Assembly: GCF_900143645.1 (NCBI RefSeq)
Contig: NZ_FRFD01000004.1
Location: 124,001-188,000, forward strand
Direction: 5' to 3'
Length of the DNA: 64,000 nt
Source of the DNA: Anaerocolumna xylanovorans DSM 12503
GTDB lineage: Bacteria > Bacillota > Clostridia > Lachnospirales > Lachnospiraceae
Part shown: positions 53,048 to 61,486 of the stretch, piece by piece
How the letters are laid out: the number at the start of each line of letters is the position of its first letter
Numbering within the stretch: the first letter of the stretch is position 1
Notes under the pieces: generated by a model
What the model was told of the DNA's origin: nothing
What the model saw: the letters and a program-made list of their open reading frames with translations, nothing else
Databases searched by the model: none
Program-made: the position numbers and the translations under genes

Positions 53048-54064
53048 TTAACTATTTACTGTTTTCTTTCTCTCTTTTAATAGCAAAAACACGAAATAAG
53101 GTGCTCCAAGTAAAGATACCACGATTCCGGTGGGAATCTCCGACGGTTCGATTACCGTTCTTGCAACGGTGTCTGCAATTAACACCAGAAGCCCCCCTGT
53201 AAGGGCGCAAACCGGTATCAAGAGCCGATGCCCAGAGCCTACCAGTTTTCTGGACAGATGAGGTGCCATAAGCCCTACAAAGCTTATACTCCCGCTTACC
53301 GCCACACAGGCCGCTGCCAAAGCCACAGCCGTAAATAACAACCTATACTTTTCCCTTACCACAGTTACACCAAGGCCAAAGGAAATGTCGTCTCCCATGG
53401 TCAGTATGTCAAGATGTCTGGACCGGAGTATCAGATAAGTAATTCCGATAACAATCCAGGGCAGTAAGGCGGCAACAAATTTCCAGTTGGCATTCCAGAT
53501 GCTTCCTGCCTGCCATTTGGCAAGAAATTCATGCTGGGAATCATCCAGTTTCATAATTACCATAGTCATAACAGCATTAATACCAGCCTGAATTGCCACA
53601 CCATTTAAAACCAGCCGCATAGAGGATACACCCTTGGTTTTCTGGGTAGACAGGGCATAAATAATTGTTCCTGTCACAAGTGCTCCAATCAGAGAGAGAA
53701 AAGGGAGGCCAAAGACGGAACCAAAAGAGACCGCTCCATGCAAAACTACGTATAATAAAACCATGATTCCTGCTCCCGCATTGATACCAAGGATTCCCGG
53801 GTCTGCCAGAGGGTTTCTGGTTATTCCCTGTATGATACAGCCGGAAAGGGCAAAACCAGCTCCGATTAACAAAGCTAATAAAATACGGGGCATACGAAAC
53901 TGCAGCACTACGATATTTTCCTTTCCATCTCCTTTTCCTGCTAATATCCGCAGGATATCCGTTATTCCATAATCGGTAAATCCAGCATTAATGCTGATAA
54001 AGAAGGCGGCAGGAATCAGTATGAGAAGCAGAATGAGTACATACTTTCTGTTTTTTTTCTTCAT
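53048..54064 (-). CDS. FecCD-family permease, second subunit
   Basis: 338 residues, about nine to ten membrane helices. Family marks: RMPRILLALLIGAGFALSG, GITRNPLADPGILG, VGLMAPHLSRKLVG, and PSEIPTGIVVSLLGAPYFVF. It begins within the stop of its partner at 54064. With that subunit it forms the channel for a siderophore, heme or corrinoid. Confidence 0.93.
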   Translation of the reverse strand: MKKKNRKYVLILLLILIPAAFFISINAGFTDYGITDILRILAGKGDGKENIVVLQFRMPRILLALLIGAGFALSGCIIQGITRNPLADPGILGINAGAGIMVLLYVVLHGAVSFGSVFGLPFLSLIGALVTGTIIYALSTQKTKGVSSMRLVLNGVAIQAGINAVMTMVIMKLDDSQHEFLAKWQAGSIWNANWKFVAALLPWIVIGITYLILRSRHLDILTMGDDISFGLGVTVVREKYRLLFTAVALAAACVAVSGSISFVGLMAPHLSRKLVGSGHRLLIPVCALTGGLLVLIADTVARTVIEPSEIPTGIVVSLLGAPYFVFLLLKERKKTVNS

Positions 54065-55092
54065 TACAGTTCCCCCTTCTGCCTTCTTGCAAAGTAAAGA
54101 AATACCGGTACACCAAGTAAGGATATCAATGCACCTAAGGGTATCTCACTGGGAGCACTCAAAGTTTTGGCTCCGATATCTGCCACTACTAAAAGTAACG
54201 CTCCCAATACGGCACTTAACGGAATAATCAAACGGTAATCAGGACCTATCAGATATCTTGCAAAATGAGGTATCAGCATTCCTACAAAGGTAATGGTACC
54301 CGCCAGTGCAACCGAAGTCCCTGCTAATAAAACCACCACAATGGTTCCTACAGTTTTTACAAAATTAAGTCGCACACCAAGGCCCAAGGCTACCTCCTCC
54401 CCCATACTAAGAATAGAGATCCTTCCGGAGAGAAGGACAGCTATCAATATACCTGCTCCAATTACAGGCACTGCAGCCTTTAGCTGGTTCCAACTGTTTC
54501 CCGTTACGCTTCCCATAGTCCAGAAGTTAAGATTCTGACTCATTTTATTACCGATAGCAATGGCCTGGCTGACTGCCACCAGGAAAGTACTTACCGCTGC
54601 TCCGGATAAAACCAGCTTCATAGGCTTATTTCCCCCAGGCACAAGACTGCTGATGCCATACACTGCCAGAGCTCCCGCTCCCGCACCGATGAAGGCACTA
54701 AGAATTATCTGGGAATAGGTAACTTTGTCTATATAAGCAAGGCAGATTGCTAAAGCAAGTGCTGCTCCTGAATTAAGTCCCATAAGCCCGGAATCTGCCA
54801 AAGGATTTCTTGTCATTCCCTGCATGACTGCTCCCGAGACAGCAAGAGCCGCTCCCACAACAACCGCACTGATTACTCTCGGGAGTCTTAAGTCAATCAC
54901 CATAAGATGCTTTATATTTTCCTTATCAAAATGCCAAAAGGCATCAACCACCGTAGAAAAGGGTATCTTAGCTGCTCCCACTATAATTGACAGCACCATA
55001 AAAAAAAGAAGAAAAAAGCTGCAGGCCACAAGAAGCAGAAGTGCCTTATAGCCGCGGTTTTTCCTGTTTTTTCCTTCATCCTTTTGTTTCAT
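54064..55092 (-). CDS. FecCD-family permease, first subunit
   Basis: 342 residues, many membrane helices. Marks: LRLPRVISAVVVGAALAVSG, GMTRNPLADSGLMG, VGMLIPHFARYLIG, PSEIPLGALISLLGVPVFLY. Overlaps the next permease gene by one base. Separated from the binding-protein gene by 120 bp containing an imperfect hairpin (55149-55187), which may reduce expression relative to the binding protein. Confidence 0.93.
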   Translation of the reverse strand: MKQKDEGKNRKNRGYKALLLLVACSFFLLFFMVLSIIVGAAKIPFSTVVDAFWHFDKENIKHLMVIDLRLPRVISAVVVGAALAVSGAVMQGMTRNPLADSGLMGLNSGAALALAICLAYIDKVTYSQIILSAFIGAGAGALAVYGISSLVPGGNKPMKLVLSGAAVSTFLVAVSQAIAIGNKMSQNLNFWTMGSVTGNSWNQLKAAVPVIGAGILIAVLLSGRISILSMGEEVALGLGVRLNFVKTVGTIVVVLLAGTSVALAGTITFVGMLIPHFARYLIGPDYRLIIPLSAVLGALLLVVADIGAKTLSAPSEIPLGALISLLGVPVFLYFARRQKGEL

Positions 55093-55148
55093 ATATTACC
55101 TCATTCCTATACTAAATAAGTTATAGCACGAACCATTTCAGCAAAAAG

Positions 55149-55187
55149 AGGGGATGCCGAAATTCTGATGCTTTATTCGACACCCCT
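55149..55187 (-). promoter_or_regulatory. Intra-operon hairpin
   Basis: AGGGGATGCCG with CGACACCCCT, imperfect stem with a bulge, no T-run. Probably mRNA stabilisation or partial attenuation after the binding-protein gene. Confidence 0.4.
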
Positions 55188-55212
55188 GCCCTTTATACAG
55201 CTTTTTCGGATT

Positions 55213-56208
55213 TTATTTATCTTTACCTAATAATGTATCAATAATGGTATCAACGGTATATATCGTTGAAATTGCACTGGCAGCATGGCCTGATCCATCC
55301 AGGCGGTAAACATGTCCTTCCTTGGAAGCCTTTAAGGATTTCCAAACGGTATTGTTATTATTTAACTCCTCCAGATAAGCCTCATCCCCATCAAAAACAT
55401 TTACAAACAAATAATCCGGATTCATTTCAGCAAGCGCTTCCATGGATACCTGCTCGTACTGCTCTGAAGTAGTAAAACCCTCGGGAACTTTTAATCCCAG
55501 ACCGGTTTCACTGTCGTATAAATCAGGGCGGTAAGCACAGTAATATTTATCCTCACCCATTAAAGACATTAACATAACTGTTTTTCCGTTATACTTTTCC
55601 TGAAGCTTCACTCTGGCGTCTGCAAGCTTTTGATCTGTTTCAGCAATCACTTCTTCTGCTTTCTGTGCTTTTCCTACAACCTTACCGATTTCCCTTAAGC
55701 TGTATCTCCAATCCATCTTAACCTGAGGACCAAATACAACTACGGGTGCTATCTTTTCCAGGTTTTCTACTGATTCCTTGTTATAGCTCTGCTGTAAGAT
55801 AATGTCCGGTTCCAACTGTGCAAGAAGCTCCAGATTAATATCCGCATCTCCCAAATCAACCACCGAGCTCAAATCGTAACCTTGAAATGCATCCCAAGTC
55901 TTAGCATAATGGGCCGCACTTGTTGTTCCAGCCGGCATAACTCCCAGAAGAATCAGGCTTTCCCAATGGGGCAGATAACTGATGGCTACCTTGGTAGGCT
56001 GCTTTTCAATGGTGATTTCTCTGCCTTCGCCATCGGTATATGTAAATGGATAAACCGTCTCTTCCTCTTCCTTTGCAGGTGTTGTTTCCGCTGCTTTTGT
56101 AGCTTCGGTATTACCTGAAGTCTGTGTGTTATCATTTGCTTTACTGCAGCCTGTAAAAATAATAGCTGTAATGGCCATAACCGCCACTATATGAAATATT
56201 CTTTTCAT
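55213..56208 (-). CDS. Metal-chelate-binding lipoprotein (FepB/FhuD/BtuF family)
   Basis: 331 residues: signal MKRIFHIVAVMAITAIIFTG with Cys lipobox (FTGCSK), a Thr/Glu-rich linker, then a class III periplasmic-binding fold (KVAISYLPHWESLILLG; LAQLEPDIILQ; MNPDYLFVNVFDGDEAYLEE). Class III proteins bind siderophores, heme or cobalamin. ATG 56208 has GGAGG upstream; a longer in-frame start would run through the Fur box. First gene of the transport/nitrogenase-like operon. Confidence 0.9.
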   Translation of the reverse strand: MKRIFHIVAVMAITAIIFTGCSKANDNTQTSGNTEATKAAETTPAKEEEETVYPFTYTDGEGREITIEKQPTKVAISYLPHWESLILLGVMPAGTTSAAHYAKTWDAFQGYDLSSVVDLGDADINLELLAQLEPDIILQQSYNKESVENLEKIAPVVVFGPQVKMDWRYSLREIGKVVGKAQKAEEVIAETDQKLADARVKLQEKYNGKTVMLMSLMGEDKYYCAYRPDLYDSETGLGLKVPEGFTTSEQYEQVSMEALAEMNPDYLFVNVFDGDEAYLEELNNNNTVWKSLKASKEGHVYRLDGSGHAASAISTIYTVDTIIDTLLGKDK

Positions 56209-56226
56209 TATGTCCTCCATTTTGTT

Positions 56227-56245
56227 GATTATGATTGTCATTATC
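56227..56245. promoter_or_regulatory. Fur box
   Basis: Minus strand GATAATGACAATCATAATC matches the consensus GATAATGATAATCATTATC at 17 of 19 positions. It overlaps the -10 and the expected start of transcription, where bound Fur-iron would repress. Confidence 0.8.
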
Positions 56246-56272
56246 ACATGAACTATATCATACACCAGTCAA
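56243..56272 (-). promoter_or_regulatory. Promoter of the chelate ABC/nitrogenase-like operon
   Basis: TTGACT (56272-56267), 18-nt spacer, TGTGAT (56248-56243). The -10 is weak (4/6), which could suit activation by the upstream AraC protein plus Fur repression. Confidence 0.5.
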
Positions 56273-56296
56273 AAAAGAAATAGACATATTTTCAAA

Positions 56297-57127
56297 TCAC
56301 CATGGATTTTTTCCGAACCTCTCCCGAAAGACACTTGGAGCCATATTGGTATACTTCTTAAATAACCGGCTGAAATAAAGAGCATCTTCGATTCCCACCA
56401 GGGTGCTGATTTCGGTTACGGATATGGTATCATGTATCAGCAATTCTTTTGCACGATTTATTTTAACCATGGTTATGTATTTTTTGGGGCACTCTCCCAT
56501 TATTTTTCCAAAGAGATAGGAGAACCTCTTAATATCCATCCCTGCCAACTCGGAAAGTTCCATTACTGTCGGATTCCTGTCGTAATGGCTGTCAATATAT
56601 TCTACCATGGAAAGGATGGTATCCTCATCGGTATTTTTCTTTTTGTCCATACCGTGAGATAACATCTGTTCTATGATGGAATAGAGAAGTGCCTTGCTGC
56701 GTAGTTCATTTAAAGGTCCCGGGCTTCTTCTGACATGATGCAGCTGTTTTACCAGGGTCAGCAAGTCATTATAGCTGGCAGGACTAAAGTAGAGCTTACC
56801 GTGAAGCTTCTCCAGGTAATCCTGTACCTCTTTAGGCCCCCTTACATAATAATGCAATAGCGCAAATTCCCAGATGTCTTCTCCCAATACCTTCTTATCC
56901 AACTCCATGGAAGGCCCTGCGTGCAGTATTACTCCCGGTTCCAGTTCATAGCCTTCACCGCAGAGGGTAAACCTTGCCTTTCCTTTTATAGGAATAACCA
57001 GCCCGCAGGCACCTGGCTTTGTACGATTGTCATATACCTTTGTATAGGGCAGTACGGATATAATGAAGAAGTCATCCACCCCCAAACAGCCGTCAGTAAA
57101 ACTTCGGATCAATTTATCTTTATTCAT
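56297..57127 (-). CDS. AraC-family regulator with cupin sensor domain
   Basis: 276 residues. The N-terminal AraC ligand-binding cupin (VIPIKGKARFTLCGEGYELE, then PGVILHAG) is followed by two helix-turn-helix units (TVMELSELAGMDIKRFSYLF; SVTEISTLVGIEDALYFSRL). AraC proteins of this type next to FecCD importers often sense the imported chelate. ATG 57127 is the likelier start (AGGTGG upstream); ATG 57163 has no site. It lies 88 bp upstream of the binding-protein gene, on the same strand. Confidence 0.85.
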   Translation of the reverse strand: MNKDKLIRSFTDGCLGVDDFFIISVLPYTKVYDNRTKPGACGLVIPIKGKARFTLCGEGYELEPGVILHAGPSMELDKKVLGEDIWEFALLHYYVRGPKEVQDYLEKLHGKLYFSPASYNDLLTLVKQLHHVRRSPGPLNELRSKALLYSIIEQMLSHGMDKKKNTDEDTILSMVEYIDSHYDRNPTVMELSELAGMDIKRFSYLFGKIMGECPKKYITMVKINRAKELLIHDTISVTEISTLVGIEDALYFSRLFKKYTNMAPSVFRERFGKNPW

Positions 57128-57291
57128 ATTCACAATAATCCACCTGAAATAATATTTATGCATTTGAGTTTCAATTTCAATTATATGGATAATTTACGAA
57201 AATGTCAATGGAAAGGGGATCTCACCATGTTAATACTGAAAATAGAAATAATCTTCCAAAATATATGTAACGCTTGAAATAACATTAAAAA

Positions 57292-57327
57292 ACTGCCCTA
57301 CAGCAGTAAACCATGCTGTAGGGCAGT
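57292..57327 (-). terminator. Terminator of the LplBC-type sugar ABC operon
   Basis: ACTGCCCTACAGC / GCTGTAGGGCAGT, perfect 13-bp stem, then TTTTTT on the minus strand. Confidence 0.9.
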
Positions 57328-57371
57328 CATATACAATGTTTTCAAATATACTATGAAGCTTTTTCAGTCAA

Positions 57372-59003
57372 TTATTTACCTTTATTTGCTAAATAATCTG
57401 CTAACTGTGTATTAGCTTCTTCAACTACCTTGTCAATACTGTTATCTTTTAACTTCTGGATGAACTTAGGTAATTCTGTTGCAGGATCAACTGTACCGGT
57501 ATTTAATGCAAGTGCATACTCTGCAGCTACGTTTGCAAGTGAGCCTAATTCTGTTTCAACGCTTGTAGGATCAAATGCCCAGCCTAAAGCAGGTATACTC
57601 TTAGCAGAACCATAGTATGATTTAAAGTTATCCCAGAAATTAGCATCCTGTCCGTCTAAAGGAGGAAGCTGTGTTACATTACCCATACCATTTGTCCAAG
57701 GCTGATAATTTGCACGTTTATCTGTGAATACAACTTTACCATCTTTTAAATCGTAGTGTGTGCCTTCAACACCGTAATCTAACAGTGTGAAAAGTGTAGG
57801 ATCAGTGTTTAAAAGGTTAAGGAACATCATAGCACGTTCAGGATTCTTGGAAGATGTAGAAATAGCCATCATAGCACCCTGTGAAGATGTAGTATCAACA
57901 TAAGCAGGTGTGGAAGGAACCATTTCAACTTTAATCTTACGTTCGCTGCTTGCCTGAACTTCATATCCAAGTGAATAGCTCTGTGTTCCGATTAAATACT
58001 GACCGGAAAGTTGCTTTGCAGTACGTGTATCATTTGCCTGGTTAGCATTACCCATTGCAGGATCAATATAACCAGCATTGAAGTATTCACGTGTCTTTTC
58101 TACGAATTTCTTATATTCAGGTGTTTCGAATTTGCTTAAAATCTTGTTTCCATAAGAGCCTTCCTGTGAAGGATCTGTAGGATTAATGTAATAGGAAAGA
58201 AGGTTATTAGTTCCGGCATCACCAGTAACAATTATGGAATTGTCAACCATTCTTTCAAGTACAGCGCCTTCTACTAACAGAGGATAGAAATCATCGCCTT
58301 CACCATCTTTTACTTTCTTTAAGATATCGCCAAAGCTATAGTAATCAAGCTTCTTGATATCATCAACGGTATAGCCGTATTTCTCAAGTAATGTAGCATT
58401 GATATCCCAGCAGTTCTGTGTAGCAATATCCTTGTAACCAGGAACTGCATATACACCTAAGCCGTCGGATCCATTGATCTTAGCGCCATCTGTTAATACT
58501 GTAGGAAGTGTTTTCCAAAGTTCGGGAGCATATTTTTCAATCAGGTTGTTATCAGGATTGTCAAGACGAACCCATGCACCCTTCTTAGCAAATGCATTAT
58601 ACTCATTGGCACTCCATGAGCTGGTGAAATAAATATCAACATCATCACCACCGTTTATAGCAAGTACTGAATTGGTATCAAAATCTCCCCAAGTTCCCCA
58701 AATAGGTTCCAGTGTTACATTAAGTTTTTCTTTTAAGTACTCATTTGCTTTTGCAAGTACTTCTTTGTCATCTGTAACGGTGCTGCCATCAAGGTACCAC
58801 TTTAAAGTGACAGGTTCAGAAATGTCAGGTGTTGCTGCAGTGTCTGTTGCTGCATCTGTAGCCTTTGCACCAGTATCCCCTGTGTTTGTAGTTTGCTTGT
58901 CGTTGTCCACCTTACCGGAAGTGTTTTTGTTGTCCTTACTACCGCAGGCAGCTAATGAAAACACCAGAACCAGTGTAAGGATGATAGATACTACCTTCTT
59001 CAT
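57372..59003 (-). CDS. Oligosaccharide-binding lipoprotein (LipO/LplA-like)
   Basis: 543 residues. Signal MKKVVSIILTLVLVFSLAA with lipobox LAACGSK, Asp/Thr-rich linker (about 25-65), then a large family 1 binding domain (VTLKWYLDGSTV; GDDVDIYFTSSW). The length is that of LipO-type proteins that serve LplB/LplC permeases and bind complex polysaccharide fragments. GGAGG precedes the start. Codon choice is very regular (AAA, GAA, GGT, CCT), suggesting high expression. Last gene of its operon. Confidence 0.9.
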   Translation of the reverse strand: MKKVVSIILTLVLVFSLAACGSKDNKNTSGKVDNDKQTTNTGDTGAKATDAATDTAATPDISEPVTLKWYLDGSTVTDDKEVLAKANEYLKEKLNVTLEPIWGTWGDFDTNSVLAINGGDDVDIYFTSSWSANEYNAFAKKGAWVRLDNPDNNLIEKYAPELWKTLPTVLTDGAKINGSDGLGVYAVPGYKDIATQNCWDINATLLEKYGYTVDDIKKLDYYSFGDILKKVKDGEGDDFYPLLVEGAVLERMVDNSIIVTGDAGTNNLLSYYINPTDPSQEGSYGNKILSKFETPEYKKFVEKTREYFNAGYIDPAMGNANQANDTRTAKQLSGQYLIGTQSYSLGYEVQASSERKIKVEMVPSTPAYVDTTSSQGAMMAISTSSKNPERAMMFLNLLNTDPTLFTLLDYGVEGTHYDLKDGKVVFTDKRANYQPWTNGMGNVTQLPPLDGQDANFWDNFKSYYGSAKSIPALGWAFDPTSVETELGSLANVAAEYALALNTGTVDPATELPKFIQKLKDNSIDKVVEEANTQLADYLANKGK

Positions 59004-59058
59004 AAATATAAATCCTCCTTTTTTTTCTATATAAGCAGCTGGAATAATTCCGCTGAAC

Positions 59059-59997
59059 TTATCCTTTTACTGAACCAATTGTAAGACCGGATATAATAAA
59101 TCTCTGGAAAAACGGATATGCACAGGCAATGGGAATAACGATTAATACAACCAGTGCCATACGCAGGGTATCCTGTGGAATTGTACTCATGATCTTGGAC
59201 GCTTCCGCTCCTAAAACTCCTGCATTTCTCACCAGGAAATCAGCCTGATTCTGCATCTTCATCAAAAGATACTGCAGCGGTATGTATTTGGCATCCCTGA
59301 CATAGAGCATAGGAATAAACCATTCATTCCAATAGGCTAATGCATTTAACAGTGCCACCGTGGCAATACCGGGTTTTGAAATAGGTACAATAATCTTAAA
59401 TAGAGTATTATACTCTCCACTGCCGTCAATGGATGCAGATTCAATCAGTTCTGTAGGAACAGAAGATTGGAAAAAGGTTCTCATAATAATAATATTGAAA
59501 GGATTCACAAGCATCGGTACAATCAATGCCGCGTAATTATCACTTAATCCCAGCATATTCTTACAAACCATATAAGTCGGTGCAAGACCGCCGCCAAAGA
59601 GCATTGTAAAGAAACTGAAAAAGGTAAAGAAACTCCTGAATTTAAAGTCCTTTCTAAACAACGCGTAAGAATATAATACACATATAAGTACACTAAGTAA
59701 TGTTCCCACAATTGTTACAAAGAAGCTGTTAAAATAAGATACCCAAAGCTGCGCTCCTAAATCCATAATATATTTGTAAGCACTTAACGACCACTTATTT
59801 GGTATAAAAGAGAATCCTATTTCCCTGATACTGGTTTGTGAACTAAAGGATATAATAATAACAAAAATAAATGGAATGATACATGCGAGACAAAAAATCC
59901 CTAAAATCACATTTATAACAATCTCTGCAGGAATACTTACAGAATTTAAACTTCTTTTTCTTTTCTTTATTACCACTGTATTATCTGTTTTACTCAT
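59059..59997 (-). CDS. Sugar ABC permease, LplC/YtcP type
   Basis: 312 residues, six membrane helices, EAA loop ELIESASIDGSGEYNTLFKI. The basic N-terminus (KKRKRSLN) faces the cytoplasm. It pairs with the LplB-type subunit encoded 61 bp upstream. AAGGGTG precedes the ATG. Confidence 0.92.
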   Translation of the reverse strand: MSKTDNTVVIKKRKRSLNSVSIPAEIVINVILGIFCLACIIPFIFVIIISFSSQTSIREIGFSFIPNKWSLSAYKYIMDLGAQLWVSYFNSFFVTIVGTLLSVLICVLYSYALFRKDFKFRSFFTFFSFFTMLFGGGLAPTYMVCKNMLGLSDNYAALIVPMLVNPFNIIIMRTFFQSSVPTELIESASIDGSGEYNTLFKIIVPISKPGIATVALLNALAYWNEWFIPMLYVRDAKYIPLQYLLMKMQNQADFLVRNAGVLGAEASKIMSTIPQDTLRMALVVLIVIPIACAYPFFQRFIISGLTIGSVKG

Positions 59998-60058
59998 AAT
60001 TCACCCTTACTTTCTTTGTCAAATTTTCTTCCAGCCTATTCGTATTATTCCAAACCAG

Positions 60059-61027
60059 CTAGAACAAACTGCTCTCTTCGTCCACTTTGCGTACAATGGT
60101 ATTCGCAGTCATAATACATATGAAACCAACAAAATTCTGTATTAAGCTCGCTGCTGTACTCATTCCTTCATTATGGGTAGCCATCAAAGTACGGTAAATA
60201 TATGTATCAATAACCTGTGTGGTAGGGAACAGAGGTCCAGAATTCAAAGGTACACTGTAGAAAAGACCAAAGTCAGCATTAAAAATCTTTCCAATATTCA
60301 TTATAAACAATATAATAATCATAGTTTTCAAATGAGGAATGGTTACATACCATACCTGCTGCCACTTGCTGGCACCATCAATGCTGGCCGCCTCATACTG
60401 TGAAGCGTCAATTCCGGTAATTGCCGCAAGGTAAAGAATTGTTGAATACCCAATATATTTCCACATATTAGCTATAGTAAGAATAAACGGCCAATAGGAT
60501 GCCTCATTGTACCAGTTAGTAACACTCATTCCATGACTTTTCTGAAAATGTGCAATAAGTCCTCTGGTAGGATCAAGAAAAGCCAGTACAAAATAACTTG
60601 CAACAACCCAGCTAAGAAAATACGGAAAGAACATCATTGTCTGATAGCTCTTTGCGACGAATTTATTAGTTACCTGATCCAGCATAACAGCAAAGCTAAC
60701 CGCTATTATAATTCCCAACAATATCCAAAAAAGATTGTATCCCAATGTATTACGTATCATCACCCATGAATCAGAGGTCTTAAACATGAATTTGAAATTA
60801 TCCAGCCCCACCCATTTACTGTGCATAATATTGTTGAACAGCGAAGGGTCTTTGGTATAAATCTTGTAATTCTTAAAGGCAAGTATGATACCAAACATGG
60901 GCAGATAACGCAATAGAATTAACCAGATAGCTCCGGGTGCAACCATGCTGAGTAATAATATTGTCTTTTTTCTTCTGTTTCCCCAGCCCCTCTCCTTTCC
61001 TTTTGCCTCAGCCTTTAATCTAGCCAT
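60059..61027 (-). CDS. Sugar ABC permease, LplB/YteP type
   Basis: 322 residues. Basic N-terminus, six membrane helices, PMFGIILAFKNYKIY typical of LplB, EAA loop QYEAASIDGASKWQQVWYVT. First full gene of the operon LplB, LplC, binding protein. GGAGG precedes the ATG. No ATPase is encoded, so a shared MsmX-type ATPase is expected. I see no dedicated regulator next to it. Confidence 0.92.
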   Translation of the reverse strand: MARLKAEAKGKERGWGNRRKKTILLLSMVAPGAIWLILLRYLPMFGIILAFKNYKIYTKDPSLFNNIMHSKWVGLDNFKFMFKTSDSWVMIRNTLGYNLFWILLGIIIAVSFAVMLDQVTNKFVAKSYQTMMFFPYFLSWVVASYFVLAFLDPTRGLIAHFQKSHGMSVTNWYNEASYWPFILTIANMWKYIGYSTILYLAAITGIDASQYEAASIDGASKWQQVWYVTIPHLKTMIIILFIMNIGKIFNADFGLFYSVPLNSGPLFPTTQVIDTYIYRTLMATHNEGMSTAASLIQNFVGFICIMTANTIVRKVDEESSLF

Positions 61028-61116
61028 AACTTTGTCCTCCTGTCTTCTTTCTGTGCTCTATTTGAAGTTATTTCTTACTGTTATTGTTTATACTAATTTT
61101 ACAATATTTTAATGAA

Positions 61117-61272
61117 TTAGTAACGGAACAAAATTGCTATTATTTGTTCATATATGTTATTCGCTATAGTTTTTGTTGTTATCCGCAATCTTTTTTGTAC
61201 TTTTTTAACACAGACAAGTGCAAACGGCACTATGCTTTGAAAAAAACTGTTAATAAGAAGCGTAAAATTCAC
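61117..61272 (-). CDS. Possible small membrane peptide upstream of the LplBC operon
   Basis: A 51-codon frame starting with GTG 7 nt after a very strong AAGGAGGGG site. The product has a hydrophobic half (FTLLINSFFQSIVPFALVCV) and a basic C-terminal half (KKVQKRLRITTK). It ends 89 bp before the LplB-type gene on the same strand. It might be a small membrane protein, a leader peptide or a remnant. The rest of 61028-61486 is AT-rich without other genes. Confidence 0.3.
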   Translation of the reverse strand: MNFTLLINSFFQSIVPFALVCVKKVQKRLRITTKTIANNIYEQIIAILFRY

Positions 61273-61347
61273 CAATAAACCCCTCCTTATTTCGTGAATT
61301 ATTTGGATATTATTGTTTTGGTTATTATTGTTTGTTTCCAAAAACCG

Positions 61348-61376
61348 TTGTAAGGAATAAGGAATTATGCTATTAT
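61348..61376 (+). promoter_or_regulatory. Promoter of the CapD-like gene
   Basis: TTGTAA (61348-61353), 17-nt spacer, TATTAT (61371-61376), about 110 bp before the start codon. Confidence 0.6.
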
Positions 61377-61486
61377 ATCTATTTAGAAGCTACTCTTTTG
61401 CGGGCATAGAATACATCTATAAAGCCAGCTTAGTTTCAGCTAAAAATTTAAGGCATGCGAGAACATTTATCGCTTAGAGGTGATAT

